This document shows positions 8,124-19,240 of a stretch of DNA of 64,000 bases, piece after piece. The stretch is from contig NZ_KQ948673.1 of NCBI RefSeq assembly GCF_001514145.1, positions 147,963-211,962 of the forward strand, written 5' to 3'. The stretch is from Streptomyces canus. GTDB lineage: Bacteria; Actinomycetota; Actinomycetes; Streptomycetales; Streptomycetaceae. The position numbers and the translations under genes were made by a program. How positions within the stretch are numbered: the stretch's first letter is position 1; the number at the start of each line of letters is the position of its first letter. The notes under the pieces are model-generated. The model worked only from the letters and a program-made list of their open reading frames with translations, was not told the DNA's origin and ran no database searches.

Positions 8124-8896
8124 GTGCGTACGGAACCGACGAACGTGGCGGCGGAGCTGCAGTGGAAGCTGATGCCGCCCGCCGCCTTCACCGGCCGTGA
8201 CGTGACCCTGGGCGCGGCGAGCGAGCCCGCCTACGAGAGGGGCGGTGACGCCTTCGACTACGCCCTGAGCGGCAACGTCCTGCATCTGTCGGTGTTCGAC
8301 GCGATGGGTCACGACACCACCGCGGGGATCACCGCGGGCGTGGCGGTGGCCGCCTGCCGCCACGCCCGCCGCCAGGGGGCCTCGCTCACCGAGACGAGCC
8401 ACTCCGTCGAGGAGTGCTGGTGGCCCACTTCGGGACCAGCCGCTACGTCACCGGCGTCCTCGCCGACCTCGATCTCGACACGGGGCATCCGACCTGGATC
8501 AACCGCGGTCACCCGCTGCCGCTCGTCGTCCGCGACAATCGCTGGACCGTCGAGCTGGTCTGCCCGCCTGCCGGACCGATGGGCGCGGGCCTGGGGCTGC
8601 CGGTCGTCGTCAGCCGTGAGCAGCTGGAGCCGGACGACCGGCTGCTGCTGTACACCGACGGGATCGTCGACGCCCGCGACGCCGAGGGGCGGCGGTTCGG
8701 CCGTGAGCGGTTCGTCGACTTCGTCGTCCGCCACCACTCCGGCCGCCAGCCCCTGCACGAGACCCTGCGCCGGCTGATGCACGCCGTCCTCGACCACCAC
8801 TGCGGCCGCCTGGACGACGACGCCTCCGTCCTGCTGACCCGAATGGCGCGCCGGCCACCAGCACCGGCTCGTCCCCTGACTCCCGAGATCGCCTGA
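8124..8896 (+). pseudogene. Frameshifted PP2C (SpoIIE-type) phosphatase gene
   Basis: Two frames together spell one PPM phosphatase. The first (8124 to about 8412) has LQWKLMPP, GGDAFDYAL and DAMGHD. The second (from about 8414) has VAHFGTSRYVTGVLADLD, NRGHPLPLV, LLLYTDGIVDARD and LDDDASVLLTRM. They meet at GAGGAGTGCTGG near 8411-8418, where family members read GAGGAGGTGCTG, so one G appears lost. The usual N-terminal sensor region is also absent. The gene has either decayed or needs resequencing at this spot. It resembles the intact phosphatase at 5262-6473. Confidence 0.8.
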
Positions 8897-8900
8897 CGGG

Positions 8901-10793
8901 CTACGCCACGGCGGCCTCGGTCACCCCGTCGTCGTGCGAGGCGAACTGGGTCCGGTACAGCTCCGCGTACCGGCCGTCGAGCGTGAGCAGTTCCTCGTGC
9001 GTCCCCCGTTCCGCGATCCGCCCGTCCTCGACCACCAGGATCTGGTCGGCCGCGCGGACCGTGGACAGCCGGTGGGCGATGACGATCGCCGTCCTGCCCT
9101 CCAGCGCCTCGGCGAGCGCCTCCTGGACGGCGGCCTCCGAGGTGTTGTCCAGATGGGCGGTGGCCTCGTCGAGGATGACCACCCGCTGGCGGGCCAGCAG
9201 GAGACGCGCGATGGTCATGCGCTGACGCTCGCCGCCGGAGAGCCGGTAGCCGCGCTCGCCGACCACGGTGTCGAGACCGTCCGGCAGGGACCGTACGAGA
9301 TCGTCCAGGCGGGAGCGGCCCAGGGCGTCCCACAGTTCGGCCTCGGTCGCCTCCGGCCGGGCCAGCAGCAGGTTCGCGCGGACCGTGTCGTGGAAGAGAT
9401 GGCCGTCCTGGGTGACCATGCCGAGGGTGGCCCGCAGGGACCCGGCGGTCAGGTCGCGGACGTCGACGCCGCCGATGCGTACGGCGCCCTCGTCCACGTC
9501 GTAGAGCCGCGGCAGCAGTTGCGCGACGGTCGACTTGCCGGCGCCGGAGGAGCCGACGAGGGCGACGGTCTGGCCGGGTTCGGCGCGGAAGGAGACCCCG
9601 TGCAGGACCTCGGCGCCGCCGCGGGTGTCGAGGGAGGCGACCTCCTCCAGGGAGGCCAGGGAGACCTTGTCGGCGGAGGGGTAGCCGAAGCGGACGTCCG
9701 AGAACTCGACGGCGACCGGCCCTTCGGGGACCTCACGGGCGTCCGGTTTGTCCTCGATCAGCGGCTTCAGGTCGAGTACCTCGAAGACCCGCTCGAAGCT
9801 GACCAGCGCGCTCATGACCTCGACGCGGGCGCCGGCGAGGGCGGTGAGCGGGGCGTACATGCGGGTCAGGAGCAGCGCGAGGGAGACCACGGCGCCCGGT
9901 TCCAGGGTGCCGCGCAGCGCGAACCAGCCGCCGAGGCCGTAGACCAGGGCGAGAGCCAGTGCGGAGACCAGGGTCAGGGCGGTGATGAACACCGACTGGG
10001 CGGTGGCGGTGCGGACGCCGATGTCGGCCACGCGGCGGGCCCGGGCCGCGAACTCCTCGGACTCCTGCTCCGGGCGGCCGAAGAGCTTGACCAAAGTGGC
10101 GCCGGGCGCCGAGAACCGCTCGGTCATCCTCGTGCCCATGGCCGCGTTCAGCGCGGCCGCCTCCCGCTGCATCCGGGCCATCCGGCTGCCCATCCGGCGG
10201 GCCGGGATCACGAACACCGGGAGCAGCGCGAGCGCGAGCAGGGTGATCTGCCAGGACAGGGTGAGCATCACCACAAGGGTCAGCAGCAGCGTGACCAGGT
10301 TGCTGACCACGCCCGACAGGGTGTTGCTGAAGGCGCGCTGCGCGCCGATGACGTCGTTGTTGAGACGGGAGACCAGCGCTCCCGTACGAGTGCGTGTGAA
10401 GAACGCGACCGGCATGCGCTGCACATGATCGAACACAGCCGTCCGCAGATCGAGGATGAGTCCCTCCCCGAGCGCGGCCGACAGTCGTCTGCCGAGGACG
10501 CCGAGGGCGGCCTCCGCGACCGCGATGAGGGCGATGAGCAGGGCCAGGCGTACGACCTTGCCCTCGTCGTCGCCCGACACGATCGCGTCGACGATGTGTC
10601 CGGCCAGTACGGGCGTGGCGACGGCGAGCAGCGCGGTCGCCACCCCGAGTACGACGAAACGGGCGATACGGGTACGGTGCGGGCGGGCGAACGAGCCGAT
10701 GCGGCGCAGCGTCACTCGGGCGAACGGGCGGCGCTCCTGCTCGGCGTTCATGACACTGTGCAGCTGTGTCCAGGCTGTGGTCTCCATGCTCAT
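8901..10793 (-). CDS. ABC-type exporter, fused membrane and ATPase domains
   Basis: 630 aa. The start at 10793 (MSMETTAW) lacks a ribosome site. It sits about 8 bases past a promoter-like -10, suggesting a leaderless message; an ATG at 10751 is the alternative. Residues 50-330 form the six-helix ABC transmembrane domain. Residues 370-620 are the ATPase: Walker A GSSGAGKST, signature LSGGERQRM, Walker B VVILDEATAHLDN, H-loop AHRLS. It resembles half-size multidrug or lipid exporters. The substrate is unknown. It ends 4 bases from the convergent broken PP2C gene. Confidence 0.88.
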   Translation of the reverse strand: MSMETTAWTQLHSVMNAEQERRPFARVTLRRIGSFARPHRTRIARFVVLGVATALLAVATPVLAGHIVDAIVSGDDEGKVVRLALLIALIAVAEAALGVLGRRLSAALGEGLILDLRTAVFDHVQRMPVAFFTRTRTGALVSRLNNDVIGAQRAFSNTLSGVVSNLVTLLLTLVVMLTLSWQITLLALALLPVFVIPARRMGSRMARMQREAAALNAAMGTRMTERFSAPGATLVKLFGRPEQESEEFAARARRVADIGVRTATAQSVFITALTLVSALALALVYGLGGWFALRGTLEPGAVVSLALLLTRMYAPLTALAGARVEVMSALVSFERVFEVLDLKPLIEDKPDAREVPEGPVAVEFSDVRFGYPSADKVSLASLEEVASLDTRGGAEVLHGVSFRAEPGQTVALVGSSGAGKSTVAQLLPRLYDVDEGAVRIGGVDVRDLTAGSLRATLGMVTQDGHLFHDTVRANLLLARPEATEAELWDALGRSRLDDLVRSLPDGLDTVVGERGYRLSGGERQRMTIARLLLARQRVVILDEATAHLDNTSEAAVQEALAEALEGRTAIVIAHRLSTVRAADQILVVEDGRIAERGTHEELLTLDGRYAELYRTQFASHDDGVTEAAVA

Positions 10794-10800
10794 GGGAGAG

Positions 10801-10831
10801 AACTTAGAACCTCGAGCGTTATTGAGGTCAA
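10801..10831 (-). promoter_or_regulatory. Promoter of the ABC exporter (probably leaderless)
   Basis: On the minus strand TTGACC (10831-10826) and TAAGTT (10806-10801) are spaced 19 bases, or TCTAAG at 17. Transcription would begin about at the ATG at 10793. Confidence 0.5.
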
Positions 10832-10865
10832 CGTCCGCACACCAACCGCCCGACCGAAGGACTCG

Positions 10866-11912
10866 ATGACCGCACGTAAGACCCTGGCCCCGCCTCCGCA
10901 ACCCGCCGTTGGCGCGGCGAGGAAAACCTCTCCCGGTGTGACAGCGGTAGAACTCCCCCAGGGACGCCCTCCCCAGCGCCTCCCCGTCCGCCGTATCCGC
11001 CAGATCCTGTGTCTGGTCCCGCTCCTGCTGGTCACCCTTGTGGCGGTGCGGCACCGGTCCGTGCTCGCCGAGGGCTTCGGCCATCTGCGGCACGCCGAGT
11101 GGCCGTGGCTCCTCGCCGCGGCCGGTACCACCTCTCTGACCTGGGTGGCCGCCTCCTTCACCCGGCAGGGCGCGGTGGTGGAGCGGCTGCCCCGGCGGCG
11201 ACTGCTGGCGACCCAGTTCGCGGCGGGCGCGGCGAACCACCTGTTGCCGACGGGCCTCGGCGCGGGGGCGGTCAATCTGCGCTTCATGACCGTGTGCGGT
11301 GTCTCGCTCGCCCGCTCCTCGGCCGCGCTCGCCCTGTATCTGCTGGCGGAGTCGATCGGCCGGCTCACCCTGCTGGCCGTGCTGTTCGTCGCCTTCCCGG
11401 ACGCGCTGCGCCTCGACGGGCTGCTGCCCGACACCGCGGTGGGTCCGCTGCTGCTGGGCCTGGGCGCGGTGCTCGTGGTGGCCGTGAGCGTGCTCGCGGG
11501 TGTCCGCCGGGTGCGGACGGCCGTGGGTTCCTTCCTGCGGACCGCGCTGGGCGAGGCCCGCTCGGTGCACACCCGCCCGTCGCGGGCGCTCGCGCTGTGG
11601 GGCGGTTCGCTCGCCTTCCCGGCGCTGCAGGCGGCCGGGCTGGCCTCGGTGGGGCAGGCCCTGGGGCTGTCGGTGCCGCCGGCGCACATGGCCGTGGCGT
11701 ATCTGGCGGCGACCTGCGCGGTGGCGCTGGTGCCCACACCGGGCGGGGTCGGCTCGGTGGAGGCGGCTCTGGTGGTGGCACTGGTGGCGGCCGGCGGCCC
11801 GGTGGCCGTAGCCACGGCGGTGGTGCTCGCCTACCGGATCATCACGGTCTGGGTGCCGCTGGTACCAGGGGCGCTGACGCTGGGTGCGCTGGTGCGGCTG
11901 AAGGTGATCTGA
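10866..11912 (+). CDS. Multi-pass membrane protein, UPF0104/LPG synthase TM family
   Basis: 348 aa, ATG start with GAAGG 5 bases upstream. After a 45-residue cytoplasmic N-terminus there are six to eight hydrophobic helices. The layout and GAGAVNLRF and TPGGVGSVEAALV motifs match the flippase-like domain of lysylphosphatidylglycerol synthase (UPF0104, AglD-like). The catalytic synthase domain is absent. Function is probably membrane lipid or polyprenol handling (inference). It diverges from the ABC exporter, sharing a 72-bp promoter region. Confidence 0.82.
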   Translation: MTARKTLAPPPQPAVGAARKTSPGVTAVELPQGRPPQRLPVRRIRQILCLVPLLLVTLVAVRHRSVLAEGFGHLRHAEWPWLLAAAGTTSLTWVAASFTRQGAVVERLPRRRLLATQFAAGAANHLLPTGLGAGAVNLRFMTVCGVSLARSSAALALYLLAESIGRLTLLAVLFVAFPDALRLDGLLPDTAVGPLLLGLGAVLVVAVSVLAGVRRVRTAVGSFLRTALGEARSVHTRPSRALALWGGSLAFPALQAAGLASVGQALGLSVPPAHMAVAYLAATCAVALVPTPGGVGSVEAALVVALVAAGGPVAVATAVVLAYRIITVWVPLVPGALTLGALVRLKVI

Positions 11913-11936
11913 CCCGGGCATCGCTCACCAGGGTGT

Positions 11937-12189
11937 TCACCGACCGGTGAGCCGCACGCGCACCGGGCCGGCCTCCGGGTCGGCCTGGTGAGTCCAGCGG
12001 ACGGTCAGCGTGATGGTCCGGTTCGGGACCGCCGTACGCAGGCGTGCGCGGTGCGCGGTGCGGCCAGGAGACCTCCAACGCGTCGATGTCGGCGGCGAAG
12101 GGCACCGTGCGTTCCGGCTGGGTGTCGTGGATCGCCGGGCCCGTGCTGCTCGCTGGGCTCACCTTCGCGATCCGGGACCACGGCGCCAC
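11937..12189 (-). pseudogene. Unrecognised minus-strand gene remnant with a frameshift
   Basis: Read on the minus strand, one frame gives VAPWSRIAKVSPASSTGPA and RTVPFAADIDALEVSW. After a frame change near 12060 another frame continues RTAVPNRTITLTVRWT and ends VRVRLTGR plus a TGA at 11937. Both stretches look protein-like with high GC3, and together they resemble the end of a single beta-rich domain. I do not recognise the family. It is probably a decayed 3' end whose upstream part is gone. Confidence 0.4.
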
Positions 12190-12264
12190 GCGGGCCGAGA
12201 CCGGGGTGCCGCCGGGCCCGCTCCTGCTCGACGGCCTCGGTACGGACGCAGCGCGCGCCCGGTC

Positions 12265-12745
12265 GTGGTGATCGTGGCGCAGCTGTTCGGCGGCGACGCC
12301 GAGGTGGCCGCGGCCAGCCGGATGGTGTCCGCGTTCAGCCGGGACGAGGCCCCGCCGGGTTCGGCGCTCTGGCGGAAGGACAGCGCCGGTGTGCTCGCCC
12401 GGCCCCCACTGACTCGGCGACCGCCTACGGCGCGGTGACCGCGATCAACGTCATCGCCATCACGCCCGCGTACGCCGTCCCCGTACTGCGGCGGCTGCGC
12501 GCGGGGGAGCCGTTTTCAGCCGGGTCCATGGATCCTGGGGCGGTGCGACAAGCCCGTCGGAGGGACGGCTGTGGTGTGGGTGGCCTGCGTGACGGTGGAC
12601 GCGATGAGCTGCGCCTCCGTCACCCTGGCCGTCGTCCTGCTTCTCGCCACGGTGTGGTGGTTCGTGGCCCGGCGGTCGCACGGAAAGCCCACGACCGCCG
12701 CGTACTCCGAGCGGGAGCACGCCGAACTCGCCGAGGGCATCGTCC
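12265..12745 (+). pseudogene. Fragmented APC-family amino-acid permease
   Basis: Three frames in order spell the C-terminal third of an amino-acid permease. Near 12265-12395 is VVVIVAQLFGGDAEVAAASRM then FSRDEAPPGSALW. Near 12402-12520 is ATAYGAVTAINVIAITPAYA then RLRAGEPF. From 12571 is VWVACVTV, TLAVVLLLATVWWFVARRS and AAYSEREHAELAEGIV. These correspond to TM8 to TM12 and the tail of APC-superfamily permeases. At least two frameshifts and loss of the 5' two thirds make it non-functional. It lies beside other remnants. Confidence 0.75.
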
Positions 12746-12880
12746 GAAACCCCGCCGTCGGGCACGAGGCCAGGTACGAACTCCCGTGCCGGATACGGCA
12801 GGATGAGCGGTCGCGTCGGGCACGAAAGCTTCACACGGGCGACGCGATCGCACATCCCGCAATTTCGAACAGGTGGCAAC

Positions 12881-13993
12881 GTGACGGCATTTCAACGGGA
12901 TCTCACCATGGACGACATGGTCGGCGCCGGCATCGCCGTGGTGGCGGGCCTGGTGGCGGCTTTCCTGCTGCGCATGCTGCTCAAGTGGCTGGGCAAGCAC
13001 GCGGACCGCACCAAGTGGGGCGGCGACGACGTCCTCGTGGCCGCGCTGCGGACCGTGGTGCCCTCGGCGGCGATCGCGGGCGGCATCGCCGCCGCCGCGG
13101 CGGCGATGCCGTTGACCAAGGCGGTCCAGCACACCGTCAACCAGGTCCTGACCGTGCTGCTGATCTTCGTCGTCACGGTGGCGGCGGCCCGGCTGGTCGC
13201 GGGGCTCGTGCGGACGGTCACCACGTCCCGCTCCGGGGTGGCCGGTTCGGCCACGATCTTCGTCAACATCACGAGGGTGCTGGTCCTGGCGATCGGTTTC
13301 CTGGTCGTCCTGCAGACGCTCGGCATCTCCATAGCGCCGATGCTCACCGCCCTCGGCGTCGGCGGCCTCGCGGTCGCGCTCGCCCTCCAGGACACCCTCG
13401 CCAACCTCTTCGCGGGCATCCACATCCTGGCCTCGAAGACCGTCCAGCCCGGCGACTACATCCGGCTGGCCAGCGGCGAGGAGGGCTACGTCGAGGACAT
13501 CAACTGGCGTCAGACGACGGTCCGCGCGCTCTCCAACAACCTGATCGTGGTGCCCAACGGCGAGCTCGCCAAGACGAACATGACCAACTTCATGCGTCCC
13601 GAGCAGCAGTTGACGATCCTGGTGCAGGTCGGGGTGGCCTACGACAGCGATCTCGACCACGTCGAGCGGGTCACCTGCGAGGTCGTCACCCAGGTCATGA
13701 CGGAGATCGAGGGCGCGGTCCCGGAGCACGAACCACTGGTGCGCTTCCACACGTTCGGCGACTCCCGCATCGGCTTCACGGTCATCCTGGGCGTCGGCGA
13801 GTTCAGCGACCAGTTCCGCATCAAGCACGAGTTCATCAAGCAGCTGCACAAGCGCTACCGCGCGGAGGGCATCCGGATCCCGGCGCCCGCGCGGACCGTT
13901 GCCCTCCAGCAGGGGTCGGTGTCGATTCCGCAGCAGCGCGGCGCCCAGATCGGGATCGAGCCGGGCGAGGTGTCCTCCGCCCGGCTCGACTGA
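12881..13993 (+). CDS. Small-conductance mechanosensitive channel, MscS family
   Basis: 370 aa from a GTG at 12881 with AGGTGG 4-5 bases upstream; an ATG at 12908 is an alternative. Several N-terminal helices are followed by the pore-lining helix (VGGLAVALALQDTLANLFAG). The MscS beta domain follows (VQPGDYIRLASGEEGYVEDI; NNLIVVPNGELAKT), then the C-terminal alpha/beta domain. It should open on membrane tension to release solutes during osmotic downshift. It converges on the M1 peptidase with only 5 bases between stops. Confidence 0.92.
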   Translation: MTAFQRDLTMDDMVGAGIAVVAGLVAAFLLRMLLKWLGKHADRTKWGGDDVLVAALRTVVPSAAIAGGIAAAAAAMPLTKAVQHTVNQVLTVLLIFVVTVAAARLVAGLVRTVTTSRSGVAGSATIFVNITRVLVLAIGFLVVLQTLGISIAPMLTALGVGGLAVALALQDTLANLFAGIHILASKTVQPGDYIRLASGEEGYVEDINWRQTTVRALSNNLIVVPNGELAKTNMTNFMRPEQQLTILVQVGVAYDSDLDHVERVTCEVVTQVMTEIEGAVPEHEPLVRFHTFGDSRIGFTVILGVGEFSDQFRIKHEFIKQLHKRYRAEGIRIPAPARTVALQQGSVSIPQQRGAQIGIEPGEVSSARLD

Positions 13994-13998
13994 GTCCG

Positions 13999-15534
13999 CT
14001 AGAGGGTCGCCGAGTTGTCGTGCCAGTGGCCGTCCGTCCGGTTCTGCGGCTGCCGCAGCGCGGAGCTGACCGGCGTCACCGTCCAGTCCGGGTGACCGGG
14101 CATCCTCGGGGTCTTGGTGCCGTACAGCCAGTCCCTCAGGAAGCCGGACTGGTCGGCGCCGGAGACCTCGGAGGCGACGGCGATGTAGTCGGCGGTCGAC
14201 GCCGAGGCGTTGCGGAAGCGCTCCAGGAAGGTGGACTCGATCGCGCCGAAGACGCTCTCGCCGACCTGCTGGCGCAGTGCGTACAGGACGAGGACGCCGC
14301 CCAGGTAGCGCTGGCTGTCGAAGAGGTTGGCCTCGTTCGGGGCGGCGACCGGGCCCGAGGACTTGCGCCACTGGTCACCGCGCGCGTAGGTGTCCTTCAT
14401 GCGGGCTTCCATCGTGGTGAGACCGAGGGAGTCGGCCCAGCCTCGCTCGTAGCGGTAGAGCAGCCCGTAGAAGTCGGCGTGGCCCTCGTTGAGCCACAGG
14501 TCGGACCAGGCCGCCGGGCTCACGCTGTTGCCGAAGTAGGAGTGGACCAGCTCGTGCATCATGTGCGAGCCGATGCTCTTCTCCGCCTGGAGCAGGAAGT
14601 TCGGCTTGTACAGGGTGAGCGTCTGGGTCTCCAGACCCGTGAAGTCGAAGGCGTTCGAGGCGTCGTTGTTGCACGGCAGCAGGCCGTACGTCTCGAACGG
14701 GAAGGCCCCGAGCCGCTGCTCGATCCAGCTCACCAGGTTCGGGGTGAGGGCGAGCGCGGGCTCCAGGGCGGTGGCCCGGGCGGTCGGGACGACGTCCCTG
14801 AGCGGGAGTCCGTGCGGCCCCTGCCGGTCCTTGATCACGTAGTCGCCGACCGTGATCTGCACGATCTCGGTGGCGATCGGCTCCCGGGACCGGTAGCAGT
14901 ACGCGGTCCGGCCGTCGCCGAGGTCCTCGGTGCTCACCAGCCGGCCGCTCGCGACGCCCTTGAGTCCGGCCGGAACGGTGATGCGGAAGGTGAAGTCCGC
15001 CTTGTCCGAGGGGTGGTCGTTGCACGGGAAGACGGTGTGCGCCGTATTGGGCTGGGGGCAGATGGCGAAGCCGTCCGGGGTGGGCACCCAGGCGGTGTGG
15101 GCCAGGGCGGCTCGCGGGTCCGCCGTGTACGTCACGGTCACGGTCGCCGTGGTCCGCGCGGCCAGCGGGACGGCCGGGGTGATCCGCAGCTTCTCGCCGG
15201 CCTGCTCCCGGGCGGCCGGGACGCCGTCGAGCAGGACCTCGTGGACGTCGAGGCCCAGCGCGTCCAGGGAGAGGCGGCTCAGCTCCTGGGTGGTGGTGAG
15301 CGTCAGGGTCGCCGTCGCGTCGACGAGCCGGGTCGTGGCGTCGTACGCGAGGTCGAGGTGATAGGCCAGGACGCGGTAGCCGTCATTGCCGAGGCTCGGG
15401 AAGACGGGATCCCCGAGGGTCTCCGGGCCAGGGGCGCCGGTCTCCGGGTCAGCGTGCGCCGGGGCGGCCACGGACAGGGCCGCCACGGTGCCGAGCAGAG
15501 CTGCCGGGGCCGTCACTCTCGTGCGATATCTCAT
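13999..15534 (-). CDS. Secreted M1-family zinc metallopeptidase
   Basis: 511 aa. The ATG at 15534 begins a Sec-type signal (RTRVTAPAALLGTVAALSV, cleavage near AHA). The zinc site is HELVH (327-331) plus Glu 350 in NEGHADFYG, with the 18-residue spacing typical of the clan. The exopeptidase GAMEN motif is replaced by FTGLETQTL, as in a bacterial M1 subgroup close to peptidase_M1-like secreted proteins. It probably trims peptides outside the cell. Monocistronic; its promoter region faces that of the isocitrate dehydrogenase gene. Confidence 0.88.
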   Translation of the reverse strand: MRYRTRVTAPAALLGTVAALSVAAPAHADPETGAPGPETLGDPVFPSLGNDGYRVLAYHLDLAYDATTRLVDATATLTLTTTQELSRLSLDALGLDVHEVLLDGVPAAREQAGEKLRITPAVPLAARTTATVTVTYTADPRAALAHTAWVPTPDGFAICPQPNTAHTVFPCNDHPSDKADFTFRITVPAGLKGVASGRLVSTEDLGDGRTAYCYRSREPIATEIVQITVGDYVIKDRQGPHGLPLRDVVPTARATALEPALALTPNLVSWIEQRLGAFPFETYGLLPCNNDASNAFDFTGLETQTLTLYKPNFLLQAEKSIGSHMMHELVHSYFGNSVSPAAWSDLWLNEGHADFYGLLYRYERGWADSLGLTTMEARMKDTYARGDQWRKSSGPVAAPNEANLFDSQRYLGGVLVLYALRQQVGESVFGAIESTFLERFRNASASTADYIAVASEVSGADQSGFLRDWLYGTKTPRMPGHPDWTVTPVSSALRQPQNRTDGHWHDNSATL

Positions 15535-15697
15535 GGTCTGCTTTCCCTCGGGCGGCCGGGTGGTCGGGTCCGGCCGTCGGATGACTGCGATCAACGTGCA
15601 TGACCACAAGATCAGACGCTTCGGTTGCCTCGGGGGATGTGCAGGATCTTCGGAAGTAGGCGAGGACCGCTGTCGAGACCGGCGGGATCACGAGATA

Positions 15698-15711
15698 TCT
15701 TGATGTCGAGC
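15698..15711 (+). promoter_or_regulatory. Imperfect palindrome upstream of isocitrate dehydrogenase
   Basis: TCTTGATGTCGAGC (half-sites TCTTGA and GCTCGA) lies 30 bases before the start codon, overlapping AGATATCT at 15693-15700. A palindrome of this kind in an AT-rich patch suggests a repressor or activator site at the promoter. Confidence 0.4.
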
Positions 15712-15740
15712 AATGTTGCAGACGTGGAGCGGAGCACCCG

Positions 15741-17960
<2,220 letters not shown>

Positions 17961-17978
17961 CCCGGGCTCGCTGCGTGC

Positions 17979-18015
17979 CCCCGCCCCGACCGGCAGCTGC
18001 CCGGCCGGGGCGGGG
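17979..18015 (+). terminator. Hairpin terminator of the isocitrate dehydrogenase gene
   Basis: A 15-bp stem with one mismatch (CCCCGCCCCGACCGG paired with CCGGCCGGGGCGGGG) around a 7-base loop, 20 bases after the stop. Confidence 0.8.
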
Positions 18016-18065
18016 CCGTCTCCGCCGTGGGGAGGCCGCGGGTCTGCGGCGAGGATCTCTCGCGC

Positions 18066-18395
18066 TCACCAGTCCCGGGTCGCGATGAGCTCCTCGACGT
18101 CGGCGCCCGCGAAGCCGTAGGCGTCGGCCACGAACCAGAAGTTCTCGGCTATCTCCTCGCGGGCCACGGTCTCGATGTCGAAGTCGTCGTCCTGCAGGTC
18201 GTTGAACTCATCGGTGGCCGCTTGGGTCAGCACGTACAGAGCGGCCAGGTCGGCGGGCCGGTCCGCCTCGATCCGCTCGCACAGCCGCAGCAGGATCTCC
18301 TTGCCCCGGTCCACCGCGCGGTCGGGGTAGTAGCCGTCCCGGTAGAGAGCCTTGAGGAACGGGTGGGCGGTCACCCGCTGGTTGCTGATGTTCAT
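18066..18395 (-). CDS. DUF5713 family protein
   Basis: 109 aa from the ATG at 18395; a GTG 6 codons earlier is open but neither has a good ribosome site. The sequence (NQRVTAHPFLKALYRDGYYP; KEILLRLCERIEADRPADL; REEIAENFWFVADAYGF; VEELIATRDW) matches the DUF5713 family throughout. It is probably all-helical and soluble, with no known function. It is divergent from the N-formylglutamate amidohydrolase gene, with 47 bases between starts. Confidence 0.8.
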   Translation of the reverse strand: MNISNQRVTAHPFLKALYRDGYYPDRAVDRGKEILLRLCERIEADRPADLAALYVLTQAATDEFNDLQDDDFDIETVAREEIAENFWFVADAYGFAGADVEELIATRDW

Positions 18396-18442
18396 GCTGA
18401 GATGGTGCACCACGCCACTGACAACGCCCCCGGAGCAGCCGT

Positions 18443-19240
18443 ATGCCGTCGTTCGACCTGTTGCCCGGTGCCGAGCGGTCGCCGGTGATCCTCCATGTGC
18501 CGCACTCGGGGCGGGAGATACCGGCCGAGGTGCGGGCCGGGATCGTGCTGGACGACGTCGCGCTGGAGCGGGAGCTCGATCACATCGTCGACGCGCACAC
18601 GGCTCGGCTCGCCGAGGAGGCGGCTCATCAGGCCCGCCTGATGCCGTGGCGGTTCGTGAACCGGCTCTCGCGGCTGGTCGTCGATCCCGAACGGTTTCCG
18701 GACGAGCGGGAGGAGATGCTCGCCGTGGGGATGGGGGCCGTGTACACGCGGACCACGCACGGGCAGGACCTGCGGCCCGCGGACACCGACCCCGAGCCTC
18801 TCCTGGCGCGCTACTTCCGGCCGTACGCCCGGGCGATGACCGACGCCGTGGCCCAGCGGCTGGCCGTCACCGGGCGGGCCGTCGTCATCGACGTGCACTC
18901 CTATCCCAGCGCGCCGCTCCCCTACGAGCTGCACGGCGAGGGGCCACGGCCGCCGGTCTGCCTCGGTACCGATTCCTTCCACACGCCGCCCGAGCTGCTC
19001 ACCGCGGCCCGGGAGACGTTCGGGGACGTCGGGCTGGACAGTCCGTTCGGTGGGACGTACGTGCCGCTGGAGTTCTACGGCCGCGAGCCCCGGGTGAGCG
19101 CCCTGATGGTGGAGATTCGGCGGGACACGTACATGACGGAACCGGGCGGGCCCGCCGGGCCGGGGCTGCTCCGGCTCGCGCAGGCACTCGCGACTCTCGT
19201 GGACGCGCTGGAGTCTCCCGACGCGCGGTTCAGACGGTGA
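18443..19240 (+). CDS. N-formylglutamate amidohydrolase family protein
   Basis: 265 aa, ATG start with GGAG 7 bases upstream. HVPHSGREIP, RTTHGQDLRP, VIDVHSYPS and LMVEIRRDTYM are the conserved blocks of the FGase family, a zinc-dependent fold. Members release formate from N-formylglutamate in one histidine-degradation route, but many act on other N-acyl amino acids. No hut genes are visible here, so the substrate is uncertain. Its 3' end overlaps the convergent gene by 11 bases. Confidence 0.88.
   Translation: MPSFDLLPGAERSPVILHVPHSGREIPAEVRAGIVLDDVALERELDHIVDAHTARLAEEAAHQARLMPWRFVNRLSRLVVDPERFPDEREEMLAVGMGAVYTRTTHGQDLRPADTDPEPLLARYFRPYARAMTDAVAQRLAVTGRAVVIDVHSYPSAPLPYELHGEGPRPPVCLGTDSFHTPPELLTAARETFGDVGLDSPFGGTYVPLEFYGREPRVSALMVEIRRDTYMTEPGGPAGPGLLRLAQALATLVDALESPDARFRR

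Noticed and set aside
12571..15603. Frame of about 1000 codons covering the MscS and M1 peptidase genes
   Set aside because: Only its first 60 codons (permease remnant) look like protein; the rest is a shadow of two well-supported genes in other frames.
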